This document shows positions 33,416 to 42,595 of a DNA stretch of 64,000 nt, piece by piece. Source of the stretch: Faecalibacterium prausnitzii. Its GTDB lineage: Bacteria; Bacillota; Clostridia; Oscillospirales; Ruminococcaceae. The notes below the pieces were generated by a model, which was not told the origin of the DNA, made no database searches, and was given only the letters and a program-made list of their open reading frames with translations. Made by a program: the position numbers and the translations under genes. The stretch is from assembly GCA_004558805.1 (NCBI GenBank), contig SFDE01000008.1:1-64000 (forward strand). Reading direction: 5' to 3'. Within the stretch, counting starts at the first letter, position 1; each line of letters starts with the position of its first letter.

Positions 33416-34365
33416 CAGAGCACCCCCCTTACGATAACGCCCAGCAAAAGGGCAAGAAGGCTGGCGGCGTACATCATCCGGTCGGCACGGAGGATGTCCT
33501 CCGGCTCAATGGGGCGCACCGGATCCCCGATAGTGGGCTTGGGATAGTACTTGCCAAAATAAAAGGCAGGTCCTGCCAGCTGCACCCCCAGAGCACCGGC
33601 ACAGGCACTTTCGGTCTGGGCACTGTTGGGGCTGGCGTGGTTCCGTCGGTCCCGCCGCCAGATATGCCATGCCCCGCCGGCGTGGTTTCCGGTAAAAAAC
33701 GCCGCCGCCACCCACAAAAGGGCAGCAAGACGGCTGGGCAGGTAGTTTGCCACATCGTCCAGTTTGGCGGCGGCACGCCCAAAGTAGAGGTAGCGGTCGT
33801 TTTTGTATCCCAGCATACTGTCCATGGTGTTGATCGCCTTATAGGTCAGCGCCAGAGGAGCACCCCCCAGCAGCATGTACAACAGGGGCGCAATGACCCC
33901 GTCGCTGGCATTTTCTGCCACTGTTTCTACGGCTGCCTTGGTGACCCCTTCGGCGGTCAGGTTCTCGGTGTCCCGTCCCACGATGCGGCTCACAGCCTTC
34001 CGGGCGGCGGGCAGGTCTTCCTGCTGCAGCTGCCGGTAGACATTACGGCTTTCCTGTACCAGCCCTTTTGCTGCCAGAGCCTGCCCGCACCAGAACATCT
34101 GCAGGGCAAGCCCCAGCCAGGGAGACAGCTTTGCCGCCCCAAGGCAGGCAAGGGCGGTGAAAAGAAAGGTGCCCACCGGCAGCACAAAGGCAACGATGCC
34201 GCCGCCCAGCAGCTCTCCCTGTGGGGTCTGGGGCAGCCGGGGACGCAGAAACTTTTCCAGCCGGGAGATCACCCTGCCCATGAACACCACCGGGTGAGGC
34301 AGCCACGCCGGGTCTCCAAAGATGGCGTCCAGCACAAAGCCCCCGACTACGGCATACAGGATCAT
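33415..34365 (-). CDS. cbiB: Adenosylcobinamide-phosphate synthase
   Basis: A 316-residue membrane protein (CbiB/CobD) that attaches the aminopropanol (phosphate) arm to cobyric acid. Motifs: GFVLDAIFGDPAWLPHPVVFMGRVI, the VETVAENASDGVIAPLLYMLLGGAPLALTYKAINTMDSMLGY core, and a DRRNHASPNSAQTESACAGALG region with the conserved N-SP-NSG-E pattern. AAGGAGG precedes the ATG at 34365; the upstream frame is a shadow. One-base overlap (TGATG) with cobD. Confidence 0.95.
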   Translation of the reverse strand: MILYAVVGGFVLDAIFGDPAWLPHPVVFMGRVISRLEKFLRPRLPQTPQGELLGGGIVAFVLPVGTFLFTALACLGAAKLSPWLGLALQMFWCGQALAAKGLVQESRNVYRQLQQEDLPAARKAVSRIVGRDTENLTAEGVTKAAVETVAENASDGVIAPLLYMLLGGAPLALTYKAINTMDSMLGYKNDRYLYFGRAAAKLDDVANYLPSRLAALLWVAAAFFTGNHAGGAWHIWRRDRRNHASPNSAQTESACAGALGVQLAGPAFYFGKYYPKPTIGDPVRPIEPEDILRADRMMYAASLLALLLGVIVRGVL

Positions 34366-34961
34366 GAACGGTCCTCCTTTGTGTACCGGACGGTGTCCAC
34401 CAGATACAGCTGGTGCCTCTCGGTCCAGTCCCGGGCGTCCAGCACAAAGCCTCCGGCGTTGGGTGCACACCAGTCGTAGTAATCCCGGTGGGGCAGGGCG
34501 TACCGCTCCATAGCCGCCATCTGGGTGCCGCCGTGGGCAAGGATCACCAGCATCTCTTCCTTCTGTGCCAATGCCTTGTCCACCAGCGCAGAAAAGGCGT
34601 TGCAGATCCGCTGGCAGAAATCCGCCTTGCGTTCTCCATCGGGGCAGGGACTCTCGCAGTTGGCGGCGACCCACGCAAGGTAATCCGGGTCGTGCTCCAT
34701 CTCGATGTAGTTGCGTCCCTCAAAGCTGCCAAAGCACATCTCCTTCAGGTCCTCCACAGGCACCAGCTTTGCCTGTGGAAACAACACCTCGGCAGTCTGC
34801 CGGGTACGGCACAGGGGACTGATGTAAACTACCTTGGGATGGATGTCGGCGCAGCGTAGCTGTGCCAGACCCTCCGGAGACAGGGGAATATCCCGCTGCC
34901 CCTGATAGCGTTTTTCGGCATTGTATGCCGTAAGACCGTGGCGTAAAAGATAGATCAGCAT
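34362..34961 (-). CDS. cobC: Alpha-ribazole phosphatase-like histidine phosphatase
   Basis: A 199-residue histidine phosphatase. The phosphohistidine motif is LLRHGLTAYN; the other conserved parts are ISPLCRTRQTAEVLFP, CFGSFEGRNYIEM and VILAHGGTQMAAM. In this operon it is likely CobC, which removes phosphate from alpha-ribazole-5'-phosphate or from adenosylcobalamin-5'-phosphate. Other members are unrelated phosphatases, so the call rests partly on context. Overlaps both neighbours. Confidence 0.85.
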   Translation of the reverse strand: MLIYLLRHGLTAYNAEKRYQGQRDIPLSPEGLAQLRCADIHPKVVYISPLCRTRQTAEVLFPQAKLVPVEDLKEMCFGSFEGRNYIEMEHDPDYLAWVAANCESPCPDGERKADFCQRICNAFSALVDKALAQKEEMLVILAHGGTQMAAMERYALPHRDYYDWCAPNAGGFVLDARDWTERHQLYLVDTVRYTKEDRS

Positions 34962-35275
34962 AAAGGCATTTCTCCTTTCAGGATGGTGGGGATGCCGCAG
35001 AACATCTGCACCACGCAGTCAGCACGGGCAGCAAGAAGGCAGGCAAGCCGTCCGGCGGCTTCCCGGGCGGCACGCTGCTCTGGTTCCATGGGCACCACGC
35101 CGCCGCCCACCTCGGTGGCAATGAGGATATCGTATTCCCGGCAGAGCCGGTCCGCAAGGGCGGCAAGGTCCTCTGCAGCGGGGGCAAGGTCCTGCACATC
35201 CGCAAGTCGGCTGCCGGGCAGGGCAGCGGCAAAGGTCCGTTTGCCGCTGTAAAGGGGTCCGGTAATAAAGATCAT
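34955..35275 (-). CDS. Short CobU-like P-loop protein
   Basis: A 106-residue protein that resembles a shrunken CobU kinase/guanylyltransferase. It has the P-loop ITGPLYSGKRTFA (4-16), an LIATEVGGGVVPMEPEQRAAREAAGRL segment equal to the CobU middle region, and ends FCGIPTILKG, like the VCGIPVYYKG end of the full CobU in this operon. The central part carrying the guanylylated His of CobU is missing. Coupled by four-base overlap with cobS and seven-base overlap with cobC. It may supply only a kinase or accessory role; its enzymatic function is unknown. Confidence 0.8.
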   Translation of the reverse strand: MIFITGPLYSGKRTFAAALPGSRLADVQDLAPAAEDLAALADRLCREYDILIATEVGGGVVPMEPEQRAAREAAGRLACLLAARADCVVQMFCGIPTILKGEMPLC

Positions 35276-36024
35276 AACAGTCCTCCCCACTGACAGGCGG
35301 TAAGGGCGGCAAGCATCCACAGCTCGCACTTCTGCAAAAACCAGCCGGCAAGATCTCCGGTGGTGCCGCCAAACTGTCCCTTTGCCACAAAATAATACCG
35401 CAGGAACACCATTGCCGCCGCCACCGGCAAAGCAAAGCCTCCGACGGCAAGCAGGGCACCCACCAGCAGCAGACACAAAAGGCTCAGGCTCCGGCGGACG
35501 TTCCGGCGATGGGCGGCGGTGGCAAAGGTGTGTGCCAGCCCGGTGTTTTTTGCCAGCGGGAATGCCGCCACTGCCAGCCCGGAAAGGGCGCGTTCCAGCA
35601 CCAGCGCAAGGGTCCAGACCAACCCCACCCGGGGGGTAAAGTCCACGCAGGCGCACAGGGCAAGATAGGCGGTAAAGTAGCTGCACAGCCGGATCACCGC
35701 AAACGCCCCGCAGTGGGGATCCTTGAGGATCTCCAGCTTCTTTTCCCGGTCGCCGTAGCTGGCAAGGGCGTCGCAGGTGTCGGCGTAGCCGTCCAGATGG
35801 ATGCCCCCGGTGACCAGCACCGGGATCAGGCAGAAGCCTGCCGTCTTTGCCGGCGCCGGCAGGGGCAGGAGCCCCCACAGGCACCACAGCCCCCCGCACA
35901 CCAGCCCGATGAGGGGGAAGGCGCACAGAGCGTACCGCATATTTTTTTCGTTCCAGTCAAACTGAGGCACCGGCACCGCCGAAAACATGGCAAAGGCGAC
36001 GGCAACCGTCTGCAAAACGATCAT
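35272..36024 (-). CDS. cobS: Adenosylcobinamide-GDP ribazoletransferase (cobalamin synthase)
   Basis: A 250-residue polytopic membrane enzyme joining adenosylcobinamide-GDP to alpha-ribazole. Motifs: FSAVPVPQFDWNEKNMRYAL at the start, the metal-binding TGGIHLDGYADTCDAL, ILKDPHCGAFAVI, and RYYFVAKGQFGGTTGDLAGW. Overlaps the cobU stop by four bases. Confidence 0.95.
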   Translation of the reverse strand: MIVLQTVAVAFAMFSAVPVPQFDWNEKNMRYALCAFPLIGLVCGGLWCLWGLLPLPAPAKTAGFCLIPVLVTGGIHLDGYADTCDALASYGDREKKLEILKDPHCGAFAVIRLCSYFTAYLALCACVDFTPRVGLVWTLALVLERALSGLAVAAFPLAKNTGLAHTFATAAHRRNVRRSLSLLCLLLVGALLAVGGFALPVAAAMVFLRYYFVAKGQFGGTTGDLAGWFLQKCELWMLAALTACQWGGLL

Positions 36025-36542
36025 TTTTCCACTCCTTTATAGTATACCGGGATGCCGCACACCACCCGCACCACCCGGTCTGCCCGGGCGGCAATGGCGT
36101 TGTTGAGTTGTGCCAGCGCCAGCAGATAGCGGTGGGTGTCATCGGCATAGTCCGCCCCGCCGCTGAACACCTCGTTGGTGACGATCACCAGATCTGTGCA
36201 CTGCTTTGCCAGCCGGTCCACCCCCGCAAGAATGGCAGCTACAGCGTTGTCACCTGCCCCCCGGGGGTCGTAAAGCTCGTTGGCGGCAAGGTTGCCCAGA
36301 TCCTCCAAAAGCACGGTGCCCCGGGCAGGCAGCTGTACCGAGTCTAAATCCAGGGGACATTCCACGGTGGCAAATTGTTTTTTGGCACGCATCTGCCGGT
36401 GCTTTTCCACCCGCACCGCACACTCGGCATCCCACACCTCCATGGTGGCAAGGTAGTAGCGGGGCAGGGGGGTGCCCAGCACAAGGTCCTCGGCGTACCG
36501 GCTTTTGCCGCTTGCTGCCCCGCCTACCACAAGGGTCAGCAT
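36021..36542 (-). CDS. cobU: Adenosylcobinamide kinase / guanylyltransferase
   Basis: 173 residues. CobU phosphorylates adenosylcobinamide and transfers GMP to it. P-loop LVVGGAASGKSRYAEDL (4-20), the YLATMEVWDAECAVRVEKHRQMR segment with the guanylylated His, LLEDLGNLAANELY and VTNEVFSGG, then the end VVCGIPVYYKG. Starts seven bases before the end of cobT. The kinase feature set is complete, unlike that of the short paralogue two genes away. Confidence 0.95.
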   Translation of the reverse strand: MLTLVVGGAASGKSRYAEDLVLGTPLPRYYLATMEVWDAECAVRVEKHRQMRAKKQFATVECPLDLDSVQLPARGTVLLEDLGNLAANELYDPRGAGDNAVAAILAGVDRLAKQCTDLVIVTNEVFSGGADYADDTHRYLLALAQLNNAIAARADRVVRVVCGIPVYYKGVEK

Positions 36543-37600
36543 TGGGGGGTATACGGCGTGATGCCGCCCTCCGCAAAGGAATAGCAGTGGTGGTACACCG
36601 CCAGCGCCATATCCCACAGGGGGATGGCGGCAACCGCCCCGGTGCCCTCGCCCAGGTGCATCCCGGCGGTGAGCAGGGGCGTTTTGCCCAGTGCTTCCAG
36701 CACCAGCCGTGCCGCAGGCTCGGTGGAGCAGTGGGTGGCAAACACCGCCTTGGCGGCGGCAGGGCACAGCCGCACCGCACACAGGGCGGCGACCCCGCTG
36801 ATAAAGCCGTCCATCAGCACCGGCAGCTGTTCCAGCGCACCGCCCAGAAATACGCCGCAGAGCCCGGCGATGTCGTAGCCCCCCAGCTTGGCAAGCAGGT
36901 CCAGCGGGTCCTCGGGGCAGGGCTGATTCACCGCAATGCCCCGGCGGATGACCTGCTGCTTCCGGCGCAGCCCTTCGTCCGAAAGTCCTGCTCCCCGTCC
37001 GGTCATCACTTCCACCGGCTGTGCCAGCAGCACGGCGGCAAGGGCGCTGGATGTGGTGGTATTGCCGATGCCCATTTCTCCGGTGGCAAGGAGCTGCACC
37101 CCCTGCGCCTTCTGCAGCCGCACCAGCTGGATGCCTTTGGCAATCGCCTCCACCGCCTGCTGCCGGGACATGGCAGCCCCGGTGGTAAAATCCCGGGTAC
37201 CGGCGGCGATGCGGCAGTCCAGCAGCCCCGGCACCGGTGCCCCGGCGATGCCCATATCCACCGGCACCACCTCGCAGTGGGCGGTGCGTGCCATCTGGCA
37301 CACACTGGTGCGCCGGGCAGCAAGGTTCTGTGCCACGGCATGGGTGACGCTCTGGTCGGTCTGGCTGACTCCCTGTGCCACTACGCCGTTGTCGGCGCAG
37401 AGCACCAGCACCGCCCGGCGCTCAAACGCCAGCTCCGGGGTGCCGGTAAGGGCGGCGGCATCCTCCAGCAGGGTCTCCAGCGCCCCCAGCCCCCCAAGGG
37501 GCTTGGCGAGGCTTGCCCAGTGGGCGTGGGCGGCAGTGCGGGCGGCTTCGTCCGGCGGGGTGATGGCTGCAAGCAGCTGTTTCAGTTGGGTTTCGGTCAT
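36536..37600 (-). CDS. cobT: Nicotinate-nucleotide:dimethylbenzimidazole phosphoribosyltransferase
   Basis: 354 residues. CobT activates the lower-ligand base (DMB, adenine or another) as alpha-ribazole phosphate. Motifs: LAKPLGGLGALE, VLCADNGVVAQGVSQ, GEMGIGNTTTSSAL, DPLDLLAKLGGYDIAGL and the catalytic-Glu region HLGEGTGAVAAIPL near the end. No bza DMB-synthesis genes were seen, so the native lower base is unknown. Overlaps cbiA by four bases and cobU by seven. Confidence 0.96.
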   Translation of the reverse strand: MTETQLKQLLAAITPPDEAARTAAHAHWASLAKPLGGLGALETLLEDAAALTGTPELAFERRAVLVLCADNGVVAQGVSQTDQSVTHAVAQNLAARRTSVCQMARTAHCEVVPVDMGIAGAPVPGLLDCRIAAGTRDFTTGAAMSRQQAVEAIAKGIQLVRLQKAQGVQLLATGEMGIGNTTTSSALAAVLLAQPVEVMTGRGAGLSDEGLRRKQQVIRRGIAVNQPCPEDPLDLLAKLGGYDIAGLCGVFLGGALEQLPVLMDGFISGVAALCAVRLCPAAAKAVFATHCSTEPAARLVLEALGKTPLLTAGMHLGEGTGAVAAIPLWDMALAVYHHCYSFAEGGITPYTPQC

Positions 37601-38946
37601 GTATGGTCTTCCTCTTGTTTCTGATATTGCTGCGCCGCTTCCGCAAACCGCCGGGGCAGGGCAGTGCCCGCCCAGTACAGATGCGGAAAACCGGCGTAAA
37701 GATGCTCGTTTGCGTAGCCGCACTGCCAGCTTTTTCCGTTTGCCTTTGCGGCAGAAAAGGCAGTGCCGTTGGCGGTGGAGTCCCAGTGGTGGAACTCATG
37801 GACCGGCAGCGTTTCCCCGGCGCGGAACAGCATGCTGTCCCCCCGGGCGGTGAGTCCGGCATAGCCGAACCGCACCAGCCTGCCCACCCGGAAGCCCTGC
37901 CCCGGCAGCACCGCCGCCATGGGATGGCAGACCCCTTCCGGGTCCTCCAGCGACTGCCCCAGATACAAAAATCCGCCGCACTCCGCCACCGTGGGCAGCC
38001 CTGCCTGCACCCGGCAGCGCACCGACTCCCGCATGGACAGGTTGCCGCTGAGAGCACTGGCGTACAGTTCCGGATAGCCTCCCGGCAGATACAGTCCGCC
38101 GATGTTCTCCGGCAGAGCTTTGTCCCGCAGGGGACTGAAAAACACCGGCTGCACCCCCTGCTGTTCCAGCGCTTCCAGTGTCTCGGCGTAGGTAAAGCAG
38201 AAAGCTTCGTCCTGCGCCACCCCGATGCGGCAGCGCACCGGCAGGGTCTGCCGGGAAACCGCTGCCGGTGCGGGACGGCTGGTGATATCTTCCAGCCTTT
38301 GCCAGTCCACCACCAGCGCCTGCCCAAGGCGGCAGATCTTTTGCTGCAGGTCCGGGATCTCGGCGGCGGTCTTCAGACCCAGATGACGGCTCTCCACCAC
38401 CCCCTCCGGCAGCCGGGGCAGATAGCCCAGCACCGGTACCCCGGTCTCCCGTTCCAGCATGGGGGCAAGGAGGGCGTAAAGAGAAGGGGAGCAGCCGTTC
38501 AGCAGGATGCCCGCCAGATGGCTGGGGCTGCGGAAATTTTTAAGCCCGTTGATCTGCGCCGCAAGGGTCAGGCTTGCCCCTTTGGGCTGTACCACCAGCA
38601 GCACCGGCAGGTCCAGCACCTCCGCCGTATGCCATGCACTGGCAGTGGTGCTGACCCCGCCCAGACCGTCATAGAAGCCCATAGCACCCTCGCAGACGGC
38701 AGCACCGTGCCCGGCAAGTCCTTCGGCATACAGGCGGCGCACCGTGTCCGGGCTGGAAAAATAAAGGTCCAGATTGTGGCTTGCCACCCCCAGTACGGCG
38801 CGGTGGAACATGGGGTCGATGTAGTCCGGACCGCACTTGAAGGCGCAGGGGTCAAAGCCCCGCTGCTTCAGCGCTGTCAGCAGGGCGCAGGTAAGGGTGG
38901 TCTTGCCGCTGCCGGAGGCAGGGGCGGCAACAAGGAACTGGATCAT
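37597..38946 (-). CDS. cbiA: Cobyrinate a,c-diamide synthase
   Basis: 449 residues. CbiA amidates the a and c side chains of cobyrinate. The ATP domain has FLVAAPASGSGKTTLTCALL, FKCGPDYIDPMFH, EGAMGFYDGLGG. The glutaminase domain has GGLYLPGGYPELYA and the Cys nucleophile in TVAECGGFLYLGQSLEDPEG, with VHEFHHWDS supplying the His. The start at 38946 begins the ATP domain; the longer open frame is a shadow of cbiET. Overlaps cobL by four bases. Confidence 0.96.
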   Translation of the reverse strand: MIQFLVAAPASGSGKTTLTCALLTALKQRGFDPCAFKCGPDYIDPMFHRAVLGVASHNLDLYFSSPDTVRRLYAEGLAGHGAAVCEGAMGFYDGLGGVSTTASAWHTAEVLDLPVLLVVQPKGASLTLAAQINGLKNFRSPSHLAGILLNGCSPSLYALLAPMLERETGVPVLGYLPRLPEGVVESRHLGLKTAAEIPDLQQKICRLGQALVVDWQRLEDITSRPAPAAVSRQTLPVRCRIGVAQDEAFCFTYAETLEALEQQGVQPVFFSPLRDKALPENIGGLYLPGGYPELYASALSGNLSMRESVRCRVQAGLPTVAECGGFLYLGQSLEDPEGVCHPMAAVLPGQGFRVGRLVRFGYAGLTARGDSMLFRAGETLPVHEFHHWDSTANGTAFSAAKANGKSWQCGYANEHLYAGFPHLYWAGTALPRRFAEAAQQYQKQEEDHT

Positions 38947-40139
38947 GGGCGCTCCCCCGTAATAAGGAAAATGGGGTTGTTGGCGGTAAGGAGATGGAGC
39001 TTCCCCGCCGGTCTTGTGCGGCTGACCGCAAGCTGGGTCACCCCGGCAGAAAGCCCGTGGGCGGTCAGGGCGGCGACCCCGGCACTGAGGGTCTCCAACG
39101 CAATGGCGGAGATGCAGACCCGGGCGTGGGGGTTCTTTTCCAGCACCGCATCCACCACCGCCGCCATGCTGCCCTTGGTACCGCCGATGAACACGGCGTC
39201 GGGAGCGGGCAGGGAGGCAAGGGCTTCCGGTGCTTTGCCCTCCACAAGGGTCAGGTTGTAGGCTGCAAACTTTTCCCGGTTCCGGCGGATGAGCCCGCAG
39301 GCGTCGGGGTCGCACTCTACAGCATAGACCTTGCCTTTGGGGGCGGCAAGTGCCAGCTCCACACTGACGCTGCCGGTGCCTGCCCCCACATCCCACAGGA
39401 CGTCTCCGGGTCGTACCCCCAGTTTGGCAAGGGCGGCGGCACGGACCTCCTGCTTGGTCATGGGCACATCCCCCCGGATAAAGGCGTCGTCCGGCAAGCC
39501 CGGGCACCGCTGCGGTCGGGTGCCGGTGTGCTCTACCAGAAGTACACTGAGAGGGGAAAAGGTCTGCTCCGCCAGCTGCCCGGCGGTGCCAAAGCGGATC
39601 TGCTCCTCCGGGGTGCCAAGGTCCTCACCCACAATGGCGTGCGCCTCCCCCAGCCCCGCCGCCGCAAGGGTGCCGCAGAGGGTGGCAGGGGTCTCGGTGC
39701 CCCCGGTGAGGAAGAACACCGCCGGGTGTGCCATGCACTCCGCCACCGGGTCGCAGGGGCAGCCGTGGGCGGACACCAGTTTCCAGTCCTGCCATGGTCT
39801 GCCAAGGGCGGCGCTGAGGAGCTGTACACTGGATATGCCGGGGATGACCCGTGCCGACAGCCCAAAGCTCCGCAGCAGGGGCAGCAGTCTGGTTGCCCCG
39901 GAGTAGAAGCCGGTGTCCCCGCTGTACAGGATCGCCGGTTCCCGGACCTGAGCAGAGCCAAGGGCAGTGAGGATATCCTCCGGTTTGTACAGAGGCAGCC
40001 GGTTGTCCGTGCAGCCTTCCGGCAGCTGTGCCAGCAGCCGCTTTGCCCCCAGGATCAGGTCTGCACGGCACAGGGCGGCTTTTCCCTCGGCGGTAAGAAA
40101 GCCGGGGGTGCCTGCCCCCATTCCTATCAATGTGATCAT
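38943..40139 (-). CDS. cobL: Fused precorrin-6Y/7 methyltransferase-decarboxylase (CbiE-CbiT)
   Basis: 398 residues. The CbiE half (1-205, start LIGMGAGTPGFLTAEG, then YSGDTGFYSG and VIPGISSVQLL) is a tetrapyrrole methylase acting at C-5. The CbiT half (about 210-398, FIRGDVPMTKQEVRAAALAKL, LWDVGAGTGSVSVELAL, VFIGGTKGSM) methylates C-15 and decarboxylates C-12. This CobL-type fusion is common in Firmicutes. Coupled by ATGA overlaps on both sides. Confidence 0.95.
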   Translation of the reverse strand: MITLIGMGAGTPGFLTAEGKAALCRADLILGAKRLLAQLPEGCTDNRLPLYKPEDILTALGSAQVREPAILYSGDTGFYSGATRLLPLLRSFGLSARVIPGISSVQLLSAALGRPWQDWKLVSAHGCPCDPVAECMAHPAVFFLTGGTETPATLCGTLAAAGLGEAHAIVGEDLGTPEEQIRFGTAGQLAEQTFSPLSVLLVEHTGTRPQRCPGLPDDAFIRGDVPMTKQEVRAAALAKLGVRPGDVLWDVGAGTGSVSVELALAAPKGKVYAVECDPDACGLIRRNREKFAAYNLTLVEGKAPEALASLPAPDAVFIGGTKGSMAAVVDAVLEKNPHARVCISAIALETLSAGVAALTAHGLSAGVTQLAVSRTRPAGKLHLLTANNPIFLITGERP

Positions 40140-40873
40140 AACAGCATCTCCTTACAGCGCACAAGGATCTGACGGGCGGTCTCTCCTGCCTCCGGGGGAC
40201 GCCGCAGCAGGATCAGCTGGGTGCCGGTATCCCGGGCAGCGTCTGCCTTTTCTGCAAAGCCCCCGGGGGCGCCGCCGTCTTTGGTGACAAGGAACCGGAT
40301 ATGGAACTGTTCCAGCAGTGCCCGGTTCAAAGCGTAGGAAAAAGGTCCCTGCATGGCTATGATGTTCCGGTGAGGGATCTGTGCTCCCTCGCAGGCGGCA
40401 ATGCCCTCCGGTGTAGGCAGCACCCGGGGAAACAGCCGTGCCGGGTCTATGCTGCAAAAGGCAGGCAGCTCTTTAGCACCGGTAGCAAGGAGGATGTTTC
40501 CATCGGTGCTGCGCAGAAACTCTGCCGCTTCTGCCGCAGAGACAAAGCTTTTGCTGCCTGCAGGCAGGGGGCTTTGCTCCCGCAGGAGCCGGTGATATTC
40601 CACCTGTACGGCATCGCAGGCGGCACGGATGTTCCGGGTGGCTTCCACCGCATAGGGGTGGGTGGCGTCCACGCACAGGTCCGCCCCCTGCAAAAGCCCG
40701 GTCATTTCCTCCGGGGTCAGCCGACCCCAGCGCACCGTGATGCCGGGGACATCTCCCTGCTCCTCTGCTCCCAGAGGAGTTGCCACGCTGACCACCACCT
40801 CGGCACCCAGTGCGGCGGCGCAGCGGGAGAACAGCCGCCCCTCGGTGGTGCCGCTGAACAGGACCAGCTTCAT
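40136..40873 (-). CDS. cbiJ: Cobalt-precorrin-6A reductase
   Basis: 245 residues. CbiJ/CobK reduces precorrin-6A with NAD(P)H. It begins LVLFSGTTEGRLFSRCAA, with the CVDATHPYAVEATRNIRAAC segment, LLATGAKELPAFC, IPHRNIIAMQGPFSYALNRALL and FLVTKDGGAPGGFAEKADAA typical of the family. The ATG at 40873 overlaps the cbiH stop; the longer frame upstream is a shadow. Confidence 0.95.
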   Translation of the reverse strand: MKLVLFSGTTEGRLFSRCAAALGAEVVVSVATPLGAEEQGDVPGITVRWGRLTPEEMTGLLQGADLCVDATHPYAVEATRNIRAACDAVQVEYHRLLREQSPLPAGSKSFVSAAEAAEFLRSTDGNILLATGAKELPAFCSIDPARLFPRVLPTPEGIAACEGAQIPHRNIIAMQGPFSYALNRALLEQFHIRFLVTKDGGAPGGFAEKADAARDTGTQLILLRRPPEAGETARQILVRCKEMLL

Positions 40874-41604
40874 GGGCGGTACCCCCGGGGCGTTACCATT
40901 TTGCCGCCCAGCTGCCGGGTGGCGGCGTTGCCGATGAATACAGTGGTGAACATATCCACCGGGGTGGTCGCCAGCTGTGCAAGGGACAGGACCTGATGGC
41001 TCTGTCCCGGTCGCCCGATGTTGCGCACCAGCCCGCAGACGGTGTCCGGAGCTTTGCCGTTTTCCAGCAGGATATCCACCGCCCGTGCCAGATAGTCCGG
41101 ACGTCCCTTGGAGGAGGGATTGTACAGAGCAACGCAGAAATCTCCCATGGCTGCCGCCGCAAGGCGTTTGGCAATGACCTGCCAGGGGGTCAGCCGGTCG
41201 GACAGGGAGATGACGCAGAAGTCGTGTGCCAGAGGCGCACCCAGCACCGCCCCGCCGCTGAGGGCGGCAGTCAGCCCGGGGATGATCTCCACGTCTACCT
41301 CCGGGAACTGTTCCGCCAGCTCCAACAGAGGGCTTGCCATGCCGTAGACTCCGGCGTCCCCGGAGCAGACCAGCGCCACGGTTCTGCCTGCCTGCGCCAG
41401 TTCCAGCGCATGGCGGCAGCGGTCCAGCTCCCGAGTCATGCCGGTGGCACAATATTCCTTGTCCGGGTACAGGGGTCGCACAAGGTCCAGATACACCGTG
41501 TACCCACAGAACACCTGTGCCTGTTCCAGAGCGGCACCTGCCTGCCCGGTAAGGAACTGCCCGTCTCCGGGACCCAGTCCCACCACAAAAACCGTATCAG
41601 CCAT
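40870..41604 (-). CDS. cbiH: Cobalt-precorrin-3B C17-methyltransferase
   Basis: 244 residues of the tetrapyrrole methylase fold. CbiH/CobJ performs C-17 methylation and ring contraction. Motifs: VFVVGLGPGDGQFLTGQA, YCATGMTRELDRC, ALVCSGDAGVYGMASPLLE, IIPGLTAALSGGAVLGAPLAHDFCVISLSD and YNPSSKGRPDYL. The ATG at 41604 follows GGAGGAATC, which lies inside cbiG; overlap is eight bases. Confidence 0.95.
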   Translation of the reverse strand: MADTVFVVGLGPGDGQFLTGQAGAALEQAQVFCGYTVYLDLVRPLYPDKEYCATGMTRELDRCRHALELAQAGRTVALVCSGDAGVYGMASPLLELAEQFPEVDVEIIPGLTAALSGGAVLGAPLAHDFCVISLSDRLTPWQVIAKRLAAAAMGDFCVALYNPSSKGRPDYLARAVDILLENGKAPDTVCGLVRNIGRPGQSHQVLSLAQLATTPVDMFTTVFIGNAATRQLGGKMVTPRGYRP

Positions 41605-42595
41605 TCTGATTCCTCCAATCCGGGGCATAGGGGCGTAGGGCAAGGGCAAAGGTCACCCCGTCCGCCGCCTGTTTCGGGATGCGGATGGTTCCCCCGGCGG
41701 CAAGTGCTGCCGCCCGCTCACAGACGTTGTCCACGCCGGTGACGCTGCACACAAAGGCAGAGGGGATAAAGTTGCCGGGAACCGTCTTCAGCTGCCCGGC
41801 AGAGTAGAAGGAGACCGCCCAGCGGTGAGCGGCGCAGAATTCCAGCAGCCCCGCCTCGTTCTGCTTTAAGTCGATGCTGGCGGCGGCGCAGATGCACCGG
41901 GGGCTGAGGGCGTAGCGGGCGCAGAAGGCGGCAAAGGCAGCTTCCAGCTGCTGTGCCGTGGTGCCTCGGCGGCAGCCCACCCCCAGCACCCCGATGACGG
42001 GCACAAGGTGCAGCCCCTCGCCCTGCGGGAACAGGGTCAGGGCAAAGTCTGCCTGCTGCTGCGCCGGGGCAGGGGACACCCCGGCAGGGGGCGTACCGTT
42101 TACCGGGAATTCAGACCAGAACCCCACCGGCTCTCCCGCCAGCAGCCTGCCGCTGACCTGTTTGATGCGCTCCGGTTCCAGCACGGCGCAGCCTGCCTGC
42201 TTTGCCCACTCGTCCACCGCAAAAACGCCCCGGACATCGGTGGCGGTGGTGATCACCGGTACCGCTCCGCAGGCGGCGGCAAGGGTCCGTGCCAGAGCGT
42301 TTGCCCCGCCCAGATGCCCCGACAGCACCGGGATGGCAAACTGCCCTGCCTCGTCCACCACCACTACCGCAGGGTCCGTCGCCTTGCTGCGGCAGTGGGG
42401 GGCGATAGCGCGGACGGCAATGCCCACTGCCCCTACAAACACCAGCGCATTGCACCGGGCAAAGTTCCGGCTGGTCCAGTCGCCAAGGCGCACGCCGTCT
42501 TTGCCGCACCGGTCTACGGTGCCGGGCTGCGCCTGCGCCAACCGGTGCGCCAGTGCCAGCCCCCGGTCTGTAAAGGCAAGATAGGCGCAGCTCAT
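41597..42595 (-). CDS. cbiG: Cobalt-precorrin-5A hydrolase
   Basis: 332 residues. CbiG opens the delta-lactone of cobalt-precorrin-5A and releases acetaldehyde, a step specific to the anaerobic pathway. The N-terminal domain has LVFVGAVGIAVRAIAPHCRSKATDPAVVVVDEAGQFAIPVLSGHLGGANALA; the C-terminal domain has IGVLGVGCRRGTTAQQLEAAF and the SIDLKQNEAGLLEFC segment. Its presence shows the operon uses the early-cobalt route. Confidence 0.95.
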   Translation of the reverse strand: MSCAYLAFTDRGLALAHRLAQAQPGTVDRCGKDGVRLGDWTSRNFARCNALVFVGAVGIAVRAIAPHCRSKATDPAVVVVDEAGQFAIPVLSGHLGGANALARTLAAACGAVPVITTATDVRGVFAVDEWAKQAGCAVLEPERIKQVSGRLLAGEPVGFWSEFPVNGTPPAGVSPAPAQQQADFALTLFPQGEGLHLVPVIGVLGVGCRRGTTAQQLEAAFAAFCARYALSPRCICAAASIDLKQNEAGLLEFCAAHRWAVSFYSAGQLKTVPGNFIPSAFVCSVTGVDNVCERAAALAAGGTIRIPKQAADGVTFALALRPYAPDWRNQNG

